A stretch of 11,796 nucleotides of DNA from Bacteroidota bacterium (lineage in GTDB: Bacteria; Bacteroidota; Bacteroidia; NS11-12g; UBA955): contig CANHGC010000017.1 of NCBI GenBank assembly GCA_947460045.1, forward strand, positions 1 to 11,796. Direction: 5' to 3'. The position numbers and the translations under genes are program-made. Within the stretch, counting starts at the first letter, position 1; each line of letters opens with the position of its first letter. Under the pieces are notes generated by a model. That model was not told the DNA's origin, did not search any database, and worked only from the letters and a program-made list of their open reading frames with translations. Of this stretch, positions 1 through 7,012 are shown piece by piece.

Positions 1-81
1 CCACTTAAATTTAGAAACTTAACAAGGGAGCAAGTTGCAGAGATACTGGAAGCATTCACAAACGAAGATATAGCAGCATGA
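1..81 (+). other. Non-groEL sequence at the window start, with a short open frame
   Basis: Bases 1 to about 71 do not encode the GroEL residues that should precede the Ser-Ser-Met at 72-80. In the groEL frame there are stops at 6-8 and 12-14. Shifting the frame by one or two bases does not recover GroEL-like sequence either. Frame 1 is open from base 1 and gives a hydrophilic, protein-like 26-residue tail that begins [12 protein letters not shown]. It ends at a TGA at 79-81, which overlaps the groEL-frame ATG at 78-80. The stretch is AT-rich compared with what follows. I do not recognise the peptide. It could be the 3' end of an inserted gene or a chimeric contig end; that it is not groEL is much surer than that it is a real gene. 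Confidence 0.4.
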
Positions 82-1025
82 AAGACTTGCTTCCAGTATT
101 GGAAAAAGTAGTTCAAACTGGTAAGCCTTTGGTGATCATTGCTGAAGACATCGACGGTGAAGCGTTGGCTACTTTGGTGGTAAACCGCATTCGTGGTGCC
201 CTCAAAATCGCTGCGGTGAAAGCCCCAGGATTTGGCGATCGCAGAAAAGAAATGTTACAGGATTTGGCCATTTTAACCGGTGGTTCTGTAATCAGCGAAG
301 AGCAAGGTCGCAAATTGGATGACGCAACGTTGGAAGATTTGGGAAGAGCTGAGAAAATCACCATCAACAAAGACAATACTACCATTGTGAACGGTGCTGG
401 AGATTCAGCGGCAATTGCTGCGAGAGTTTCTCAAATCAAGGTACAAATCGAGAATACCACTTCTGATTACGACCGTGAAAAGTTGCAAGAGCGTTTGGCG
501 AAGTTGAGCGGTGGTGTTGCTGTATTGTACATCGGCGCAGCTACTGAAGTTGAAATGAAGGAAAAGAAAGACCGCGTAGACGATGCATTGCACGCAACCC
601 GTGCTGCCGTTGAAGAGGGAATCGTACCTGGTGGCGGCGTGAGCTTGATCCGCGCGATTGCTGGTTTGGAAAACTTGAAAGGCGAAAACGAAGACGAGAA
701 TACAGGTATTCAAATCGTTCGCAGAGCCTTGGAAGAGCCTTTGCGTCAGATCGTTGCCAACGCCGGTGGCGAAGGTAGCATCGTAGTTCAAAAGGTGATG
801 GAAGGCAAAGACGACTTCGGTTACAACGCGAGAACTGAGAAATACGAATACTTGATCGCTGCGGGTGTAATTGATCCGAAGAAAGTATCTCGCGTAGCGT
901 TGGAGAATGCGGCATCTATTGCCAGCATGATTTTGACCACCGAGTGCGTTTTGAGCGAAATCAAAGAAGACGAAAAAGGCCATAGCCACGGACCAGACAT
1001 GGGCGGCATGGGCGGAATGATGTAA
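78..1025 (+). CDS. groEL: Chaperonin GroEL (Hsp60), 5'-truncated
   Basis: GroEL is the ATP-driven cytoplasmic chaperonin that folds proteins inside a 14-mer with GroES. The 315 residues from Met at 78 align without gaps to about residue 230 onward of the usual ~545-residue protein. They contain the second half of the apical domain ([37 protein letters not shown]), the second intermediate segment and the second equatorial segment. The ATPase aspartate, equivalent to E. coli Asp398, is in [15 protein letters not shown], followed by the nucleotide-binding VPGGGVSL. The C-terminus is the usual Gly-Met tail (GGMGGMM). The N-terminal equatorial part, with the GDGTTT phosphate loop, and the GroES-facing half of the apical domain are absent. 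Homology reaches back two codons (Ser-Ser, 72-77) and then stops abruptly. The ATG at 78 is an internal codon of the family, not a true start. As it stands this is a fragment; whether the cell really carries it broken is unclear. Confidence 0.95.
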   Translation: MKDLLPVLEKVVQTGKPLVIIAEDIDGEALATLVVNRIRGALKIAAVKAPGFGDRRKEMLQDLAILTGGSVISEEQGRKLDDATLEDLGRAEKITINKDNTTIVNGAGDSAAIAARVSQIKVQIENTTSDYDREKLQERLAKLSGGVAVLYIGAATEVEMKEKKDRVDDALHATRAAVEEGIVPGGGVSLIRAIAGLENLKGENEDENTGIQIVRRALEEPLRQIVANAGGEGSIVVQKVMEGKDDFGYNARTEKYEYLIAAGVIDPKKVSRVALENAASIASMILTTECVLSEIKEDEKGHSHGPDMGGMGGMM

Positions 1026-1107
1026 TTCATTCTTTCAGATTCTAATAAGAAATCAATACGCTGCAGGCTTCAAATCCCTGCACGGATTAAAAATTTCAGA
1101 ATAAAAC

Positions 1108-1138
1108 AAAGGGCCCCGTTGCAAACGGGGCCCTTTTC
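1108..1138 (+). terminator. Rho-independent terminator after groEL
   Basis: The arm at 1108-1120 (AAAGGGCCCCGTT) pairs perfectly with 1124-1136. This gives a 13-bp, very GC-rich stem with a 3-base loop (GCA), and TTTT begins at 1134. It lies 83 bases after the groEL stop and 74 bases before the ruvX start. The opposite strand also runs into a T-rich stretch beyond the hairpin, so it could work in both directions. The only same-strand gene upstream is groEL, so it marks the end of that unit and insulates ruvX. Confidence 0.92.
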
Positions 1139-1199
1139 GTTTATAACAATCAAGATAATTTGTAACCCTCAATCACACCACCCAATTCTAGCATTTCCG

Positions 1200-1207
1200 T
1201 ATCTTTG
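1200..1207 (+). promoter_or_regulatory. Bacteroidota -7 box of the ruvX-def-ubiA unit
   Basis: TATCTTTG matches the Bacteroidota -7 consensus TAnnTTTG exactly and is followed by a C. Only 4 bases separate it from the ruvX ATG at 1212, so transcription would begin at or within a few bases of the start codon. No TTG is visible at the expected -33 distance; the nearest, at 1160-1162, is too far upstream. The box lies after the groEL terminator, which supports a new transcription unit here. Confidence 0.6.
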
Positions 1208-1211
1208 CAGT

Positions 1212-1625
1212 ATGGGAAGAATCATGGGCATCGACTACGGCAGTAAACGCACTGGCCTGGCCGTAACAGACCCCCTCAAAATGATCGCCCAGCCACTGGA
1301 AATGGTTTATACCGCCGACCTCAAAATGTACCTCGATTCCTACCTCTACGATGAAGATGTTGAGTGCTTTGTGGTAGGTATGCCCACCAACCTAAACGGC
1401 ACCGATACCGATGCCACCCAGCCCGTAAAGCAATTCATCGAAGCGCTCAAAAACGCTTACCCCAATATCCCAGTCAACACCATCGATGAGCGCCTCACAA
1501 GCCACGAAGCCCAACAAAGCATCATCGCCTCGGGAGCCAAAAAATCGCAACGACAAAACAAAGGACTCATCGATGCAGTGAGCGCCTCCCTCATACTCCA
1601 AACCTACCTACAGAAGATTTCATGA
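1212..1625 (+). CDS. ruvX: Holliday-junction resolvase-like RNase H-fold nuclease RuvX (YqgF)
   Basis: The product is 137 residues, normal for the family. RuvX/YqgF proteins have an RNase H-like fold and act in processing the 5' end of pre-16S rRNA and/or on branched DNA. Motifs in order: GIDYGSKRTGLAVTD at 6-20 with Asp8; VVGMPTNLNGT at 54-64; DERLTSHEAQ at 92-101 with Glu93; and GLIDAVSASLIL at 118-129 with Asp121. Asp8, Glu93 and Asp121 form the expected acidic metal-binding set. The frame stays open upstream to an ATG at 1119, but that ATG lies inside the terminator hairpin and adds 31 residues unlike the family. The ATG at 1212 (MGRIMGIDYG) fits family N-termini and lies just after a -7 box. 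The stop TGA (1623-1625) overlaps the def start as ATGA, so the two are probably translationally coupled. Confidence 0.93.
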   Translation: MGRIMGIDYGSKRTGLAVTDPLKMIAQPLEMVYTADLKMYLDSYLYDEDVECFVVGMPTNLNGTDTDATQPVKQFIEALKNAYPNIPVNTIDERLTSHEAQQSIIASGAKKSQRQNKGLIDAVSASLILQTYLQKIS

Positions 1626-2176
1626 TACTGCCTATCTACGCCTATGGCATGCCCGTGCTAAGAAAAAAAGCCGAAGACATCACCCCCGAATACGAAGGTC
1701 TCAGCACCCTCCTCGAGAACATGTTTGAAACCATGTACGACAGCAGCGGCATTGGATTGGCAGCACCACAAATTGGCTTGCCCATTCGTTTGTTCATTGT
1801 GGATGGCTCCGATATCGAAGACGATCCAAGTACCAAAGACTTCAAAAAAATCTTCATCAACGCCCAAATCCTCGAAGAATTCGATACCGCCTGGGAATAC
1901 GAAGAAGGCTGCCTATCAATCCCCTTCGTTCGCGCCAATGTCAAACGCAATGCCAAAGTAACCATCCAATACCTCGATGAAAACTTCGTGCAGAAAACGG
2001 AAACCTACGACGGCATGGCCGCGCGCATCATTCAACACGAATACGACCACATCGAAGGCATTTTGTTTACCGATCGCATTCACCCCCTCAAAAGAAATAT
2101 GTTGAAGAAAAAACTCAACAACATCTCCCTCGGATTGGTGAACGCACCCTACAAAATGAAATTTCCGAAAAAATAA
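1622..2176 (+). CDS. def: Peptide deformylase
   Basis: Peptide deformylase removes the formyl group from the initiator methionine of nascent proteins in the cytoplasm. All three family motifs are intact: GIGLAAPQIG at 43-52 with Gln50, EEGCLSIP at 94-101 with the metal-binding Cys97, and QHEYDHIEG at 138-146 with metal ligands His139 and His143 and catalytic Glu140. At 184 residues with a C-terminal helix (LKRNMLKKKLNNI), it is of ordinary length for Bacteroidota. The start codon overlaps the ruvX stop by 4 bases and is the only sensible choice, since the N-terminus MILPIYAYGMPVLRKKA matches the family. It is the middle gene of ruvX-def-ubiA. It should be an active enzyme. Confidence 0.97.
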   Translation: MILPIYAYGMPVLRKKAEDITPEYEGLSTLLENMFETMYDSSGIGLAAPQIGLPIRLFIVDGSDIEDDPSTKDFKKIFINAQILEEFDTAWEYEEGCLSIPFVRANVKRNAKVTIQYLDENFVQKTETYDGMAARIIQHEYDHIEGILFTDRIHPLKRNMLKKKLNNISLGLVNAPYKMKFPKK

Positions 2177-2205
2177 TGTAGCTTGCATGTATTGAGCCAC
2201 AAATC

Positions 2206-3105
2206 ATGCGTGCATATCTAGCCATCATTCGGCCCTACAACATCCTGCTCACCCTGCTTACCCAAGCGGTGTTCATGGTGGCTGCATCGCGAACCAACTA
2301 CATCAACATCGATTGGGAAAACATATCCTTCCCTCAATCCTACTTGGTCATTCTCACCTGTTGCCTCACCGCCGCCGGAGGATATGTCATCAACGACCTC
2401 TTTGATGTTGACACCGACCACGTAAACCGCCCCAACAAACGCATTCTCAAGCGCGATATTTCACACAATGCCGCCATCGTTTATTATGTTTTGCTTACTG
2501 CGGCCGGACAAATTTGTGGCTATTGGGCAGGTCTCGGCGTTGGACTGTTTGCAACTGCAATTGCCATTTTGCTCTACTTCTACTCATCAGACCTCAAAGC
2601 GATGGGATTGCCCGGAAACTTGCTCATTGCTTTTATGTCGGGCAGCGTCATCTACATCGCCTCGCGCGGCATACACGAAATTCATCGGGGTTACTTCGCC
2701 GAATACGCTTTCTTGGCTTTTTTACTGACCTTCTCCCGCGAACTCATCAAAGACGCTGAAGACATTGAGGGCGATAAGCAGCAAGACTGTGAAACCTTTC
2801 CGATTGTGCATGGCACCAAAAAAACCAACGTGCTCAGCAATGTCGTTTTGGGCACCATTGTAATCTTCCTCGGCGTGGCCAGTTATATCCTGTTCCTTGA
2901 GCCTTTTCTCAACGTTAAAACGCCTTTTCAAACAGCGTTGTTGATGTTCCCCACTTACCTCACCACCATCCTCATTCCGATGCTGTTGAGGGGCATGTAC
3001 ATGACAGCCAAAGCAGAAAACAAACGCGATTACAAGAAAATCAGTAAGTGGTTAAAGTTGACCATGCTGATGGGACTGTTCAGCGTGCTCTTTTCGCAGC
3101 CCTAA
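2206..3105 (+). CDS. UbiA-family membrane prenyltransferase
   Basis: This is a 299-residue polytopic inner-membrane protein with about eight or nine hydrophobic segments. Both aspartate-rich motifs of the UbiA superfamily are complete: Asn63-Asp64-x2-Asp67-x3-Asp71 (NDLFDVDTDHVNRPNK) and the second, Asp183-x2-Asp186-x3-Asp190 (ELIKDAEDIEGDK). They bind the Mg2+-diphosphate of the prenyl donor. UbiA enzymes transfer a polyprenyl chain to an acceptor such as a quinone ring or a glycerol phosphate. Homologues in Bacteroidota are commonly labelled geranylgeranylglycerol-phosphate geranylgeranyltransferase, but the acceptor cannot be read from sequence, so I give no symbol. It starts 29 bases after def and is probably co-transcribed with it; a weak TAGCTTGC box near 2180 could add a promoter. 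Its stop lies 1 base from the stop of the convergent DUF3109 gene. Confidence 0.88.
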   Translation: MRAYLAIIRPYNILLTLLTQAVFMVAASRTNYINIDWENISFPQSYLVILTCCLTAAGGYVINDLFDVDTDHVNRPNKRILKRDISHNAAIVYYVLLTAAGQICGYWAGLGVGLFATAIAILLYFYSSDLKAMGLPGNLLIAFMSGSVIYIASRGIHEIHRGYFAEYAFLAFLLTFSRELIKDAEDIEGDKQQDCETFPIVHGTKKTNVLSNVVLGTIVIFLGVASYILFLEPFLNVKTPFQTALLMFPTYLTTILIPMLLRGMYMTAKAENKRDYKKISKWLKLTMLMGLFSVLFSQP

Positions 3106-3106
3106 A

Positions 3107-3688
3107 TCAACGGGGTTTCTGGGATTCCCAAACCTCTGCAACGGCCTCAAACTCCTCATACCATGAAGGACCCATCTTGCGGGTCAACGCCTCCTTCAAA
3201 AACCGATATACAGGCACTTTTTTCTCCTCACCAACCCTACACGCTTCTGAACACAAATTCCAATTGTGGTAATTCAAGGCCATGTATTCACCATATTGCT
3301 TGGCCCTGATGGGATACAAATGACAGCTCAACGGTTTTCGAAACCATGTTTTCCCTGCGAAATAGGCCTTTTCGATGGCACAACCCGCAATCCCCGCCTC
3401 ATCATACACAACAAACACACACTCTCCCCCTGGTAAACAAGTGGTCACCAAGTCACCATCTCGATCCTTTTCATGAAAACCCACTTCTTTCACTTTCGCC
3501 AACCCCGCCGCCGCCATAAAAGGCCTCACATTTTCATATTCCGCCGCAATCACCTCCAACTCTGCCTCATCCAACGGCGCACCTGCATCGCCCTGCACAC
3601 AGCAAGCGCCTTTGCAGCTCAATATCTGACACTCAAATTTCTTCTCTAAAATATCTTCCGATACCAGGGCCTGACCCACAATAATCAT
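3107..3688 (-). CDS. DUF3109 family cysteine-rich protein
   Basis: This 193-residue cytoplasmic protein matches the DUF3109 family, which is widespread in Bacteroidota and has no established function. It has an N-terminal cysteine cluster Cys20-x4-Cys25-x3-Cys29-Cys30 (CQILSCKGACCVQGDAGAPL). Further cysteines are Cys84, Cys90 and Cys103, then Cys122 in the signature PLSCHLYPIR at 119-128, and Cys146 and Cys150 in NLCSEACRVG. The spacing suggests metal or Fe-S binding, as in the loosely similar YkgJ-type zinc/iron-chelating proteins; that is inference. The start (MIIVGQALVSEDI) fits the family. It is the last gene of the minus-strand operon, 12 bases after purE, and no terminator is visible beyond it. 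The purE link hints at a housekeeping role but does not define one. Confidence 0.88.
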   Translation of the reverse strand: MIIVGQALVSEDILEKKFECQILSCKGACCVQGDAGAPLDEAELEVIAAEYENVRPFMAAAGLAKVKEVGFHEKDRDGDLVTTCLPGGECVFVVYDEAGIAGCAIEKAYFAGKTWFRKPLSCHLYPIRAKQYGEYMALNYHNWNLCSEACRVGEEKKVPVYRFLKEALTRKMGPSWYEEFEAVAEVWESQKPR

Positions 3689-3700
3689 CGCAGCCGCAAA

Positions 3701-4210
3701 TTATTCGCCCAAGTATTTCTTCCAACCGTCCTGCTCCAATCGCGCCGCCTTGTCCATCACCTCCACCCGCATCGATTCTTTGTACTCAGCCACTTTTTGA
3801 CCAAGGGCTTTATCGCCAACCGACAAAATCTGCGCTGCCAAAATACCCGCATTCTTTGCGCCATTGATCGCCACCGTAGCCACCGGAACCCCGGGAGGCA
3901 TTTGCACGATGGAATACAAACTGTCCATCCCACTCATGGTTTTGGTTTGAACCGGTACACCAATGACCGGCAAATGAGTAAATGAAGCCACCATACCGGG
4001 CAAATGAGCAGCCCCACCCGCGCCAGCAACAATCACCTCCAAACCGCGAGCCGCAGCACTTTCGGCGTATTCCATCAAGCGTTTTGGCGTTCTGTGCGCA
4101 CTCACTACCGTCATCTCGTAGTCTACACCCAACGCATCCAAAATGGCGCCCGCCTCTTTCATTACTGGCAAGTCGCTATCGCTACCCATGATGATGCCTA
4201 TTTTCTTCAT
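3701..4210 (-). CDS. purE: N5-carboxyaminoimidazole ribonucleotide mutase PurE (class I)
   Basis: PurE converts N5-CAIR to CAIR in de novo purine synthesis. The 169-residue length is standard for the bacterial class I enzyme. The substrate-binding motifs are intact: [12 protein letters not shown] at 6-17, SAHRTP at 37-42 with His39 (equivalent to the catalytic His45 of E. coli), and [14 protein letters not shown] at 62-75. In class I systems PurK supplies N5-CAIR; purK is not in this window. The start ATG follows the pssA TGA by 2 bases, so translation is probably coupled. The gene lies inside an operon of otherwise mostly envelope-related genes, an unusual place for a purine gene, though the sequence shows no purine-specific regulation. 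Confidence 0.97.
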   Translation of the reverse strand: MKKIGIIMGSDSDLPVMKEAGAILDALGVDYEMTVVSAHRTPKRLMEYAESAAARGLEVIVAGAGGAAHLPGMVASFTHLPVIGVPVQTKTMSGMDSLYSIVQMPPGVPVATVAINGAKNAGILAAQILSVGDKALGQKVAEYKESMRVEVMDKAARLEQDGWKKYLGE

Positions 4211-4212
4211 TT

Positions 4213-4956
4213 TCAGTTCGATTTATTCGCAAAGTTCGCTAAAAGCGATACAATAATGTACAAAAAGTAAAAAACGATGAATCCAGCCGACCCAAACAGC
4301 GCACAAGGAATGGCCAACCCCACCAACGACAATTTGTATTTGCGCAGTGGATCGTTAGCAGAAAACTTCATCGCCAACATGGGCAAATCGCTCACCATCA
4401 TATAGGCAGCCAGCAACGGCATGTACAACCAAACCCAAAACGAATTGAATACAGGTCTCACATCAATCAAAGGCTTATCAATGAACCACACATCGCCCGG
4501 ATTGCCCAAGTTGTAGCTCATCCAAGCAAAAGACCCCAACACCAACCCTGTTATGGGTGTAGGAATGCCCAAAAAGCCTGTGGTTTGTCGTGTATCAATA
4601 TTAAACTTGGCCAACCTGTATCCCGCTGCCAAGGGAATCAATAACCAAATGTAACCGTTGATGCAAAAGCGATCGGGCGGACAATATCCGTGATACTCCA
4701 TCATCGCCTTCCAAATCAAGCCTGGAAGCACGCCAAAAGTCACCACGTCGGCCATAGAATCCAGTTGCTTGCCCATCTCACCGGCTACACCCAATTTCCG
4801 GGCAGCAAACCCATCGAAAAAGTCCAGACCCGCACCCAACAACATCATCAAAAAGCCCATCCACTCCTGTCCCGCCATCACAAAACCTATCCCCAACAAG
4901 CCACAAGCCATGTTGCCCATGGTAATCATATTTGGAATTTCCTTAGTCCATTTCAT
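4213..4956 (-). CDS. pssA: CDP-diacylglycerol-serine O-phosphatidyltransferase
   Basis: This enzyme makes phosphatidylserine, the precursor of phosphatidylethanolamine, from CDP-diacylglycerol and serine in the inner membrane. The complete CDP-alcohol phosphatidyltransferase signature D-x2-D-G-x2-A-R-x8-G-x3-D-x3-D is present with no substitution: Asp45, Asp48, Gly49, Ala52, Arg53, Gly62, Asp66 and Asp70. The N-terminus [19 protein letters not shown] is typical of the PssA subgroup (type II serine synthases), which argues against PgsA. The 247-residue chain has about six to eight membrane segments, the last near the C-terminus ([17 protein letters not shown]). It begins 1 base after the stop of the EreA/ChaN-like gene and ends 2 bases before purE, so it is well inside the operon. 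Confidence 0.95.
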   Translation of the reverse strand: MKWTKEIPNMITMGNMACGLLGIGFVMAGQEWMGFLMMLLGAGLDFFDGFAARKLGVAGEMGKQLDSMADVVTFGVLPGLIWKAMMEYHGYCPPDRFCINGYIWLLIPLAAGYRLAKFNIDTRQTTGFLGIPTPITGLVLGSFAWMSYNLGNPGDVWFIDKPLIDVRPVFNSFWVWLYMPLLAAYMMVSDLPMLAMKFSANDPLRKYKLSLVGLAIPCALFGSAGFIVFYFLYIIVSLLANFANKSN

Positions 4957-4957
4957 A

Positions 4958-7012
4958 TCAATCCATTGTATCTAAGTTGAGGGTAATCCCTACTTCGGCA
5001 AAAATACCCGCCTTTAAGCCACCCAAACTCTGTCCATTGACGTAGTTTAAGCCCGTTTCTTTGTACTGCCAACTGCGATCCTTGGCTTGCGATTCCTGAT
5101 AACCGGCTTTCGCATACAACGACAATCCATTGTGAGGCCTGTAGCGCGCAGAGAAATACGCACCCGGCACCCATTCACGCGACTCGATGGTTTGAATCCC
5201 ATTCACAACAGGATTTCCAAAATCAATGGTGGGTGGAACATATTTGAGTTTGTGGCGCACATGAAATGCACGCAATCCCAAGCCCAATTGCCAGCGCGAA
5301 CTACCCGCCGTATTGATACCGGCATCCACGTGATACACATTGGCTGTATAATTCAACCGCTCACCATTATCGGCCGAAAAGAGGGTTTTCTTGCCACGGG
5401 CATAACCCATTTCCATGTGTCCGTGCTTGCCCAAAAATGTCAAACCCACCGGCACATAAAACAATTTGGCATCCCCAATTGCGTAGTTATTGGCTTGAAA
5501 GTGCTGTAAAAACTCGTCGGATAAAAACTGAGGCGCCATGTACCGCGCTGCAAAGCTCAATCCAATATGGTAATCGCCTGGACCTTCGCTGCCATCGTAG
5601 TCATCCACTTCCTCCTCATCATCAGATTCTTCCGTAAAATCGTGGGCCAAGACAAAATCAAATTTCTTCGACAATTCAGCCAAAGGCGCAGCAGAATCCT
5701 TCGTGTGGTACAACATCATCCCTTTGTCTACGGTGCCCAAAATGGATTGTATTTCCGCGTTGATTGCCAAGGTATTTCCCAAATTCACCGCACAAATGTC
5801 TTTGCCATCAAACGATTTCTCTTTGTAAAAAATACCGATAGACAACACCGATTCGTTGTTCTTGAAATAACGGGTACGCAAGCGGGTCAACAAACTGTTA
5901 TACTCAAACCAACCGCAATCTTGCTGTTGTTTGTTGGTGCTGATGTGACAACGTCCAAACTGTCCGAAGAACTTACCCGTAGGATACTTTTGCAACAGAT
6001 TCACCATGTTTTTGTACATGTGCTCTTCGCGCCAGGCCACTTGCTGGGCAGTATTGTCGGTTTTCGTCCACAAATACCACTCCCGCAACTGTGAAAACGC
6101 CAAGGCATATTCTGCATAGTCATCGCCCAACCACTGCTTCCACACTTTGCTACTATCGGCATACCTACCATCAATCGCTGCGTGTTTGCTCAACCACAAA
6201 TACAATTCCATGGAACCGTCTTCGGTGTCGAAATCATCGTCCTCCTCATTCATCAAAATTACATCGAGCCGTTTATCCAATAATTCATTCTGCTCTTCAA
6301 CCAACTTTTTCACAATGAGGGTATCAACCGCCGACAGATCTACCGCTCGGGCTGAATCCACCATAGATTCTGACGTGCTTTCATCCTCTTCAGAATACTC
6401 ATCCTCATCGTCTGTGCCTTCCTTTTCGATTTGTTGGGCCAATTTGGTCACCATCATGGCACCCATACGAATGCTCGGTGGGGCCATGCCACGCTTTTGA
6501 ATCACATCGCCCAAACGCATCACGGTCATGTCGTAGAATCGCTCCACATCCAATCCATGCACTTTGATTTTCTGAGAATCCGGCAAAGTCTGGTTCCAAA
6601 CCCGAATGCTATCGAACAGATTCATATAGTCTTTCGAAGATGTGGCCTGTAAAAAGCGCTTCGCTGTAGAATCGGCATTGGTAAAATATCGCTCCATGTA
6701 AAGGGCGCGTGTGGGACTCAATTCAATCACAAAATGACGTACACCCGCTTGCTCGTGGAAAAACTTCAAAAAGCGGTATTCGCCCAACGAATTAAAGCTT
6801 GAGAACATGTGATTTTCCCCTGAAAGCATCACCCGGGCTTGGGCGGCACGATCGGTTAACGGCCTGATGCTCTTCAATTCCCCAAAGCCGTTTTGCTTGA
6901 AATCGATGTAATATCCGGTGGGCAGTACACCCTCCTCTGGAGAATCCTGCTTTTGCGCCTGTGCCGTAAAGGCCACTGCGAACAAACAGCCTGCTAATAT
7001 CCACTTTTTCAT
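4958..7012 (-). CDS. Secreted EreA/ChaN-like domain fused to an outer-membrane-type beta-barrel
   Basis: This 684-residue exported protein has a signal peptide (1-19) ending AQA, giving mature Gln20. Residues ~55-370 resemble the EreA/ChaN-like (erythromycin-esterase-like) superfamily: RVMLSGENH at 60-68 with Glu66 and His68, VRHFVIELSP at 91-100 with Glu97, VHGLDVERF at 151-159 with Asp155, and FFGQFGRCHIS around His356, where the family has its late histidine. Acidic inserts interrupt or follow this domain (about 200-216, 255-266 and 460-480). From about 484 to the end, short alternating hydrophobic strands (YHIGLSFAARYM, LFYVPVGLTFLG, HMEMGYARGKK, WQLGLGLRAF, LSLYAKAGYQE, GIFAEVGITLNL) suggest an outer-membrane barrel of about eight strands. 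The C-terminus is Asp, not the usual aromatic residue. The substrate is unknown; macrolide hydrolysis should not be assumed. The gene overlaps its upstream neighbour by 4 bases (ATGA). Confidence 0.7.
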   Translation of the reverse strand: MKKWILAGCLFAVAFTAQAQKQDSPEEGVLPTGYYIDFKQNGFGELKSIRPLTDRAAQARVMLSGENHMFSSFNSLGEYRFLKFFHEQAGVRHFVIELSPTRALYMERYFTNADSTAKRFLQATSSKDYMNLFDSIRVWNQTLPDSQKIKVHGLDVERFYDMTVMRLGDVIQKRGMAPPSIRMGAMMVTKLAQQIEKEGTDDEDEYSEEDESTSESMVDSARAVDLSAVDTLIVKKLVEEQNELLDKRLDVILMNEEDDDFDTEDGSMELYLWLSKHAAIDGRYADSSKVWKQWLGDDYAEYALAFSQLREWYLWTKTDNTAQQVAWREEHMYKNMVNLLQKYPTGKFFGQFGRCHISTNKQQQDCGWFEYNSLLTRLRTRYFKNNESVLSIGIFYKEKSFDGKDICAVNLGNTLAINAEIQSILGTVDKGMMLYHTKDSAAPLAELSKKFDFVLAHDFTEESDDEEEVDDYDGSEGPGDYHIGLSFAARYMAPQFLSDEFLQHFQANNYAIGDAKLFYVPVGLTFLGKHGHMEMGYARGKKTLFSADNGERLNYTANVYHVDAGINTAGSSRWQLGLGLRAFHVRHKLKYVPPTIDFGNPVVNGIQTIESREWVPGAYFSARYRPHNGLSLYAKAGYQESQAKDRSWQYKETGLNYVNGQSLGGLKAGIFAEVGITLNLDTMD

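Noticed and set aside
1..81. The frame-1 peptide as the tail of a transposase
   Set aside because: Only 26 residues are visible, no transposase motif or terminal inverted repeat is seen at the junction, and a chimeric contig end explains it equally well.
405..989. 194-codon open frame on the minus strand across groEL
   Set aside because: It is antisense to well-conserved GroEL codons, has no family resemblance and is explained by the codon bias of groEL.
1062..1082. Small hairpin TGCAGG/CCTGCA between groEL and the main terminator
   Set aside because: It has only 6 pairs with a 9-base loop and no T-tract; the strong hairpin at 1108-1138 explains termination.
1119..1211. Longer start for ruvX, adding 31 residues
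   Set aside because: The ATG at 1119 is inside the terminator hairpin and the added residues do not resemble the family; the ATG at 1212 follows a -7 box and gives a normal N-terminus.
3114..3134. Hairpin GGTTT-CT-GGG/CCC-AAACC as a terminator for the convergent genes
   Set aside because: The stem has a 2-base bulge, lies inside the DUF3109 coding end and has no T-run on either side.
5087..6094. Plus-strand open frames of 140 and 175 codons over the EreA/ChaN-like gene
   Set aside because: They are shadows of the long minus-strand gene; their products look random, with no motif.
4958..7012. Macrolide resistance gene (erythromycin esterase)
   Set aside because: Only superfamily-level motifs are present, the motif is GExH rather than the GExxH of typical Ere enzymes, and the barrel fusion and operon suggest an envelope role.
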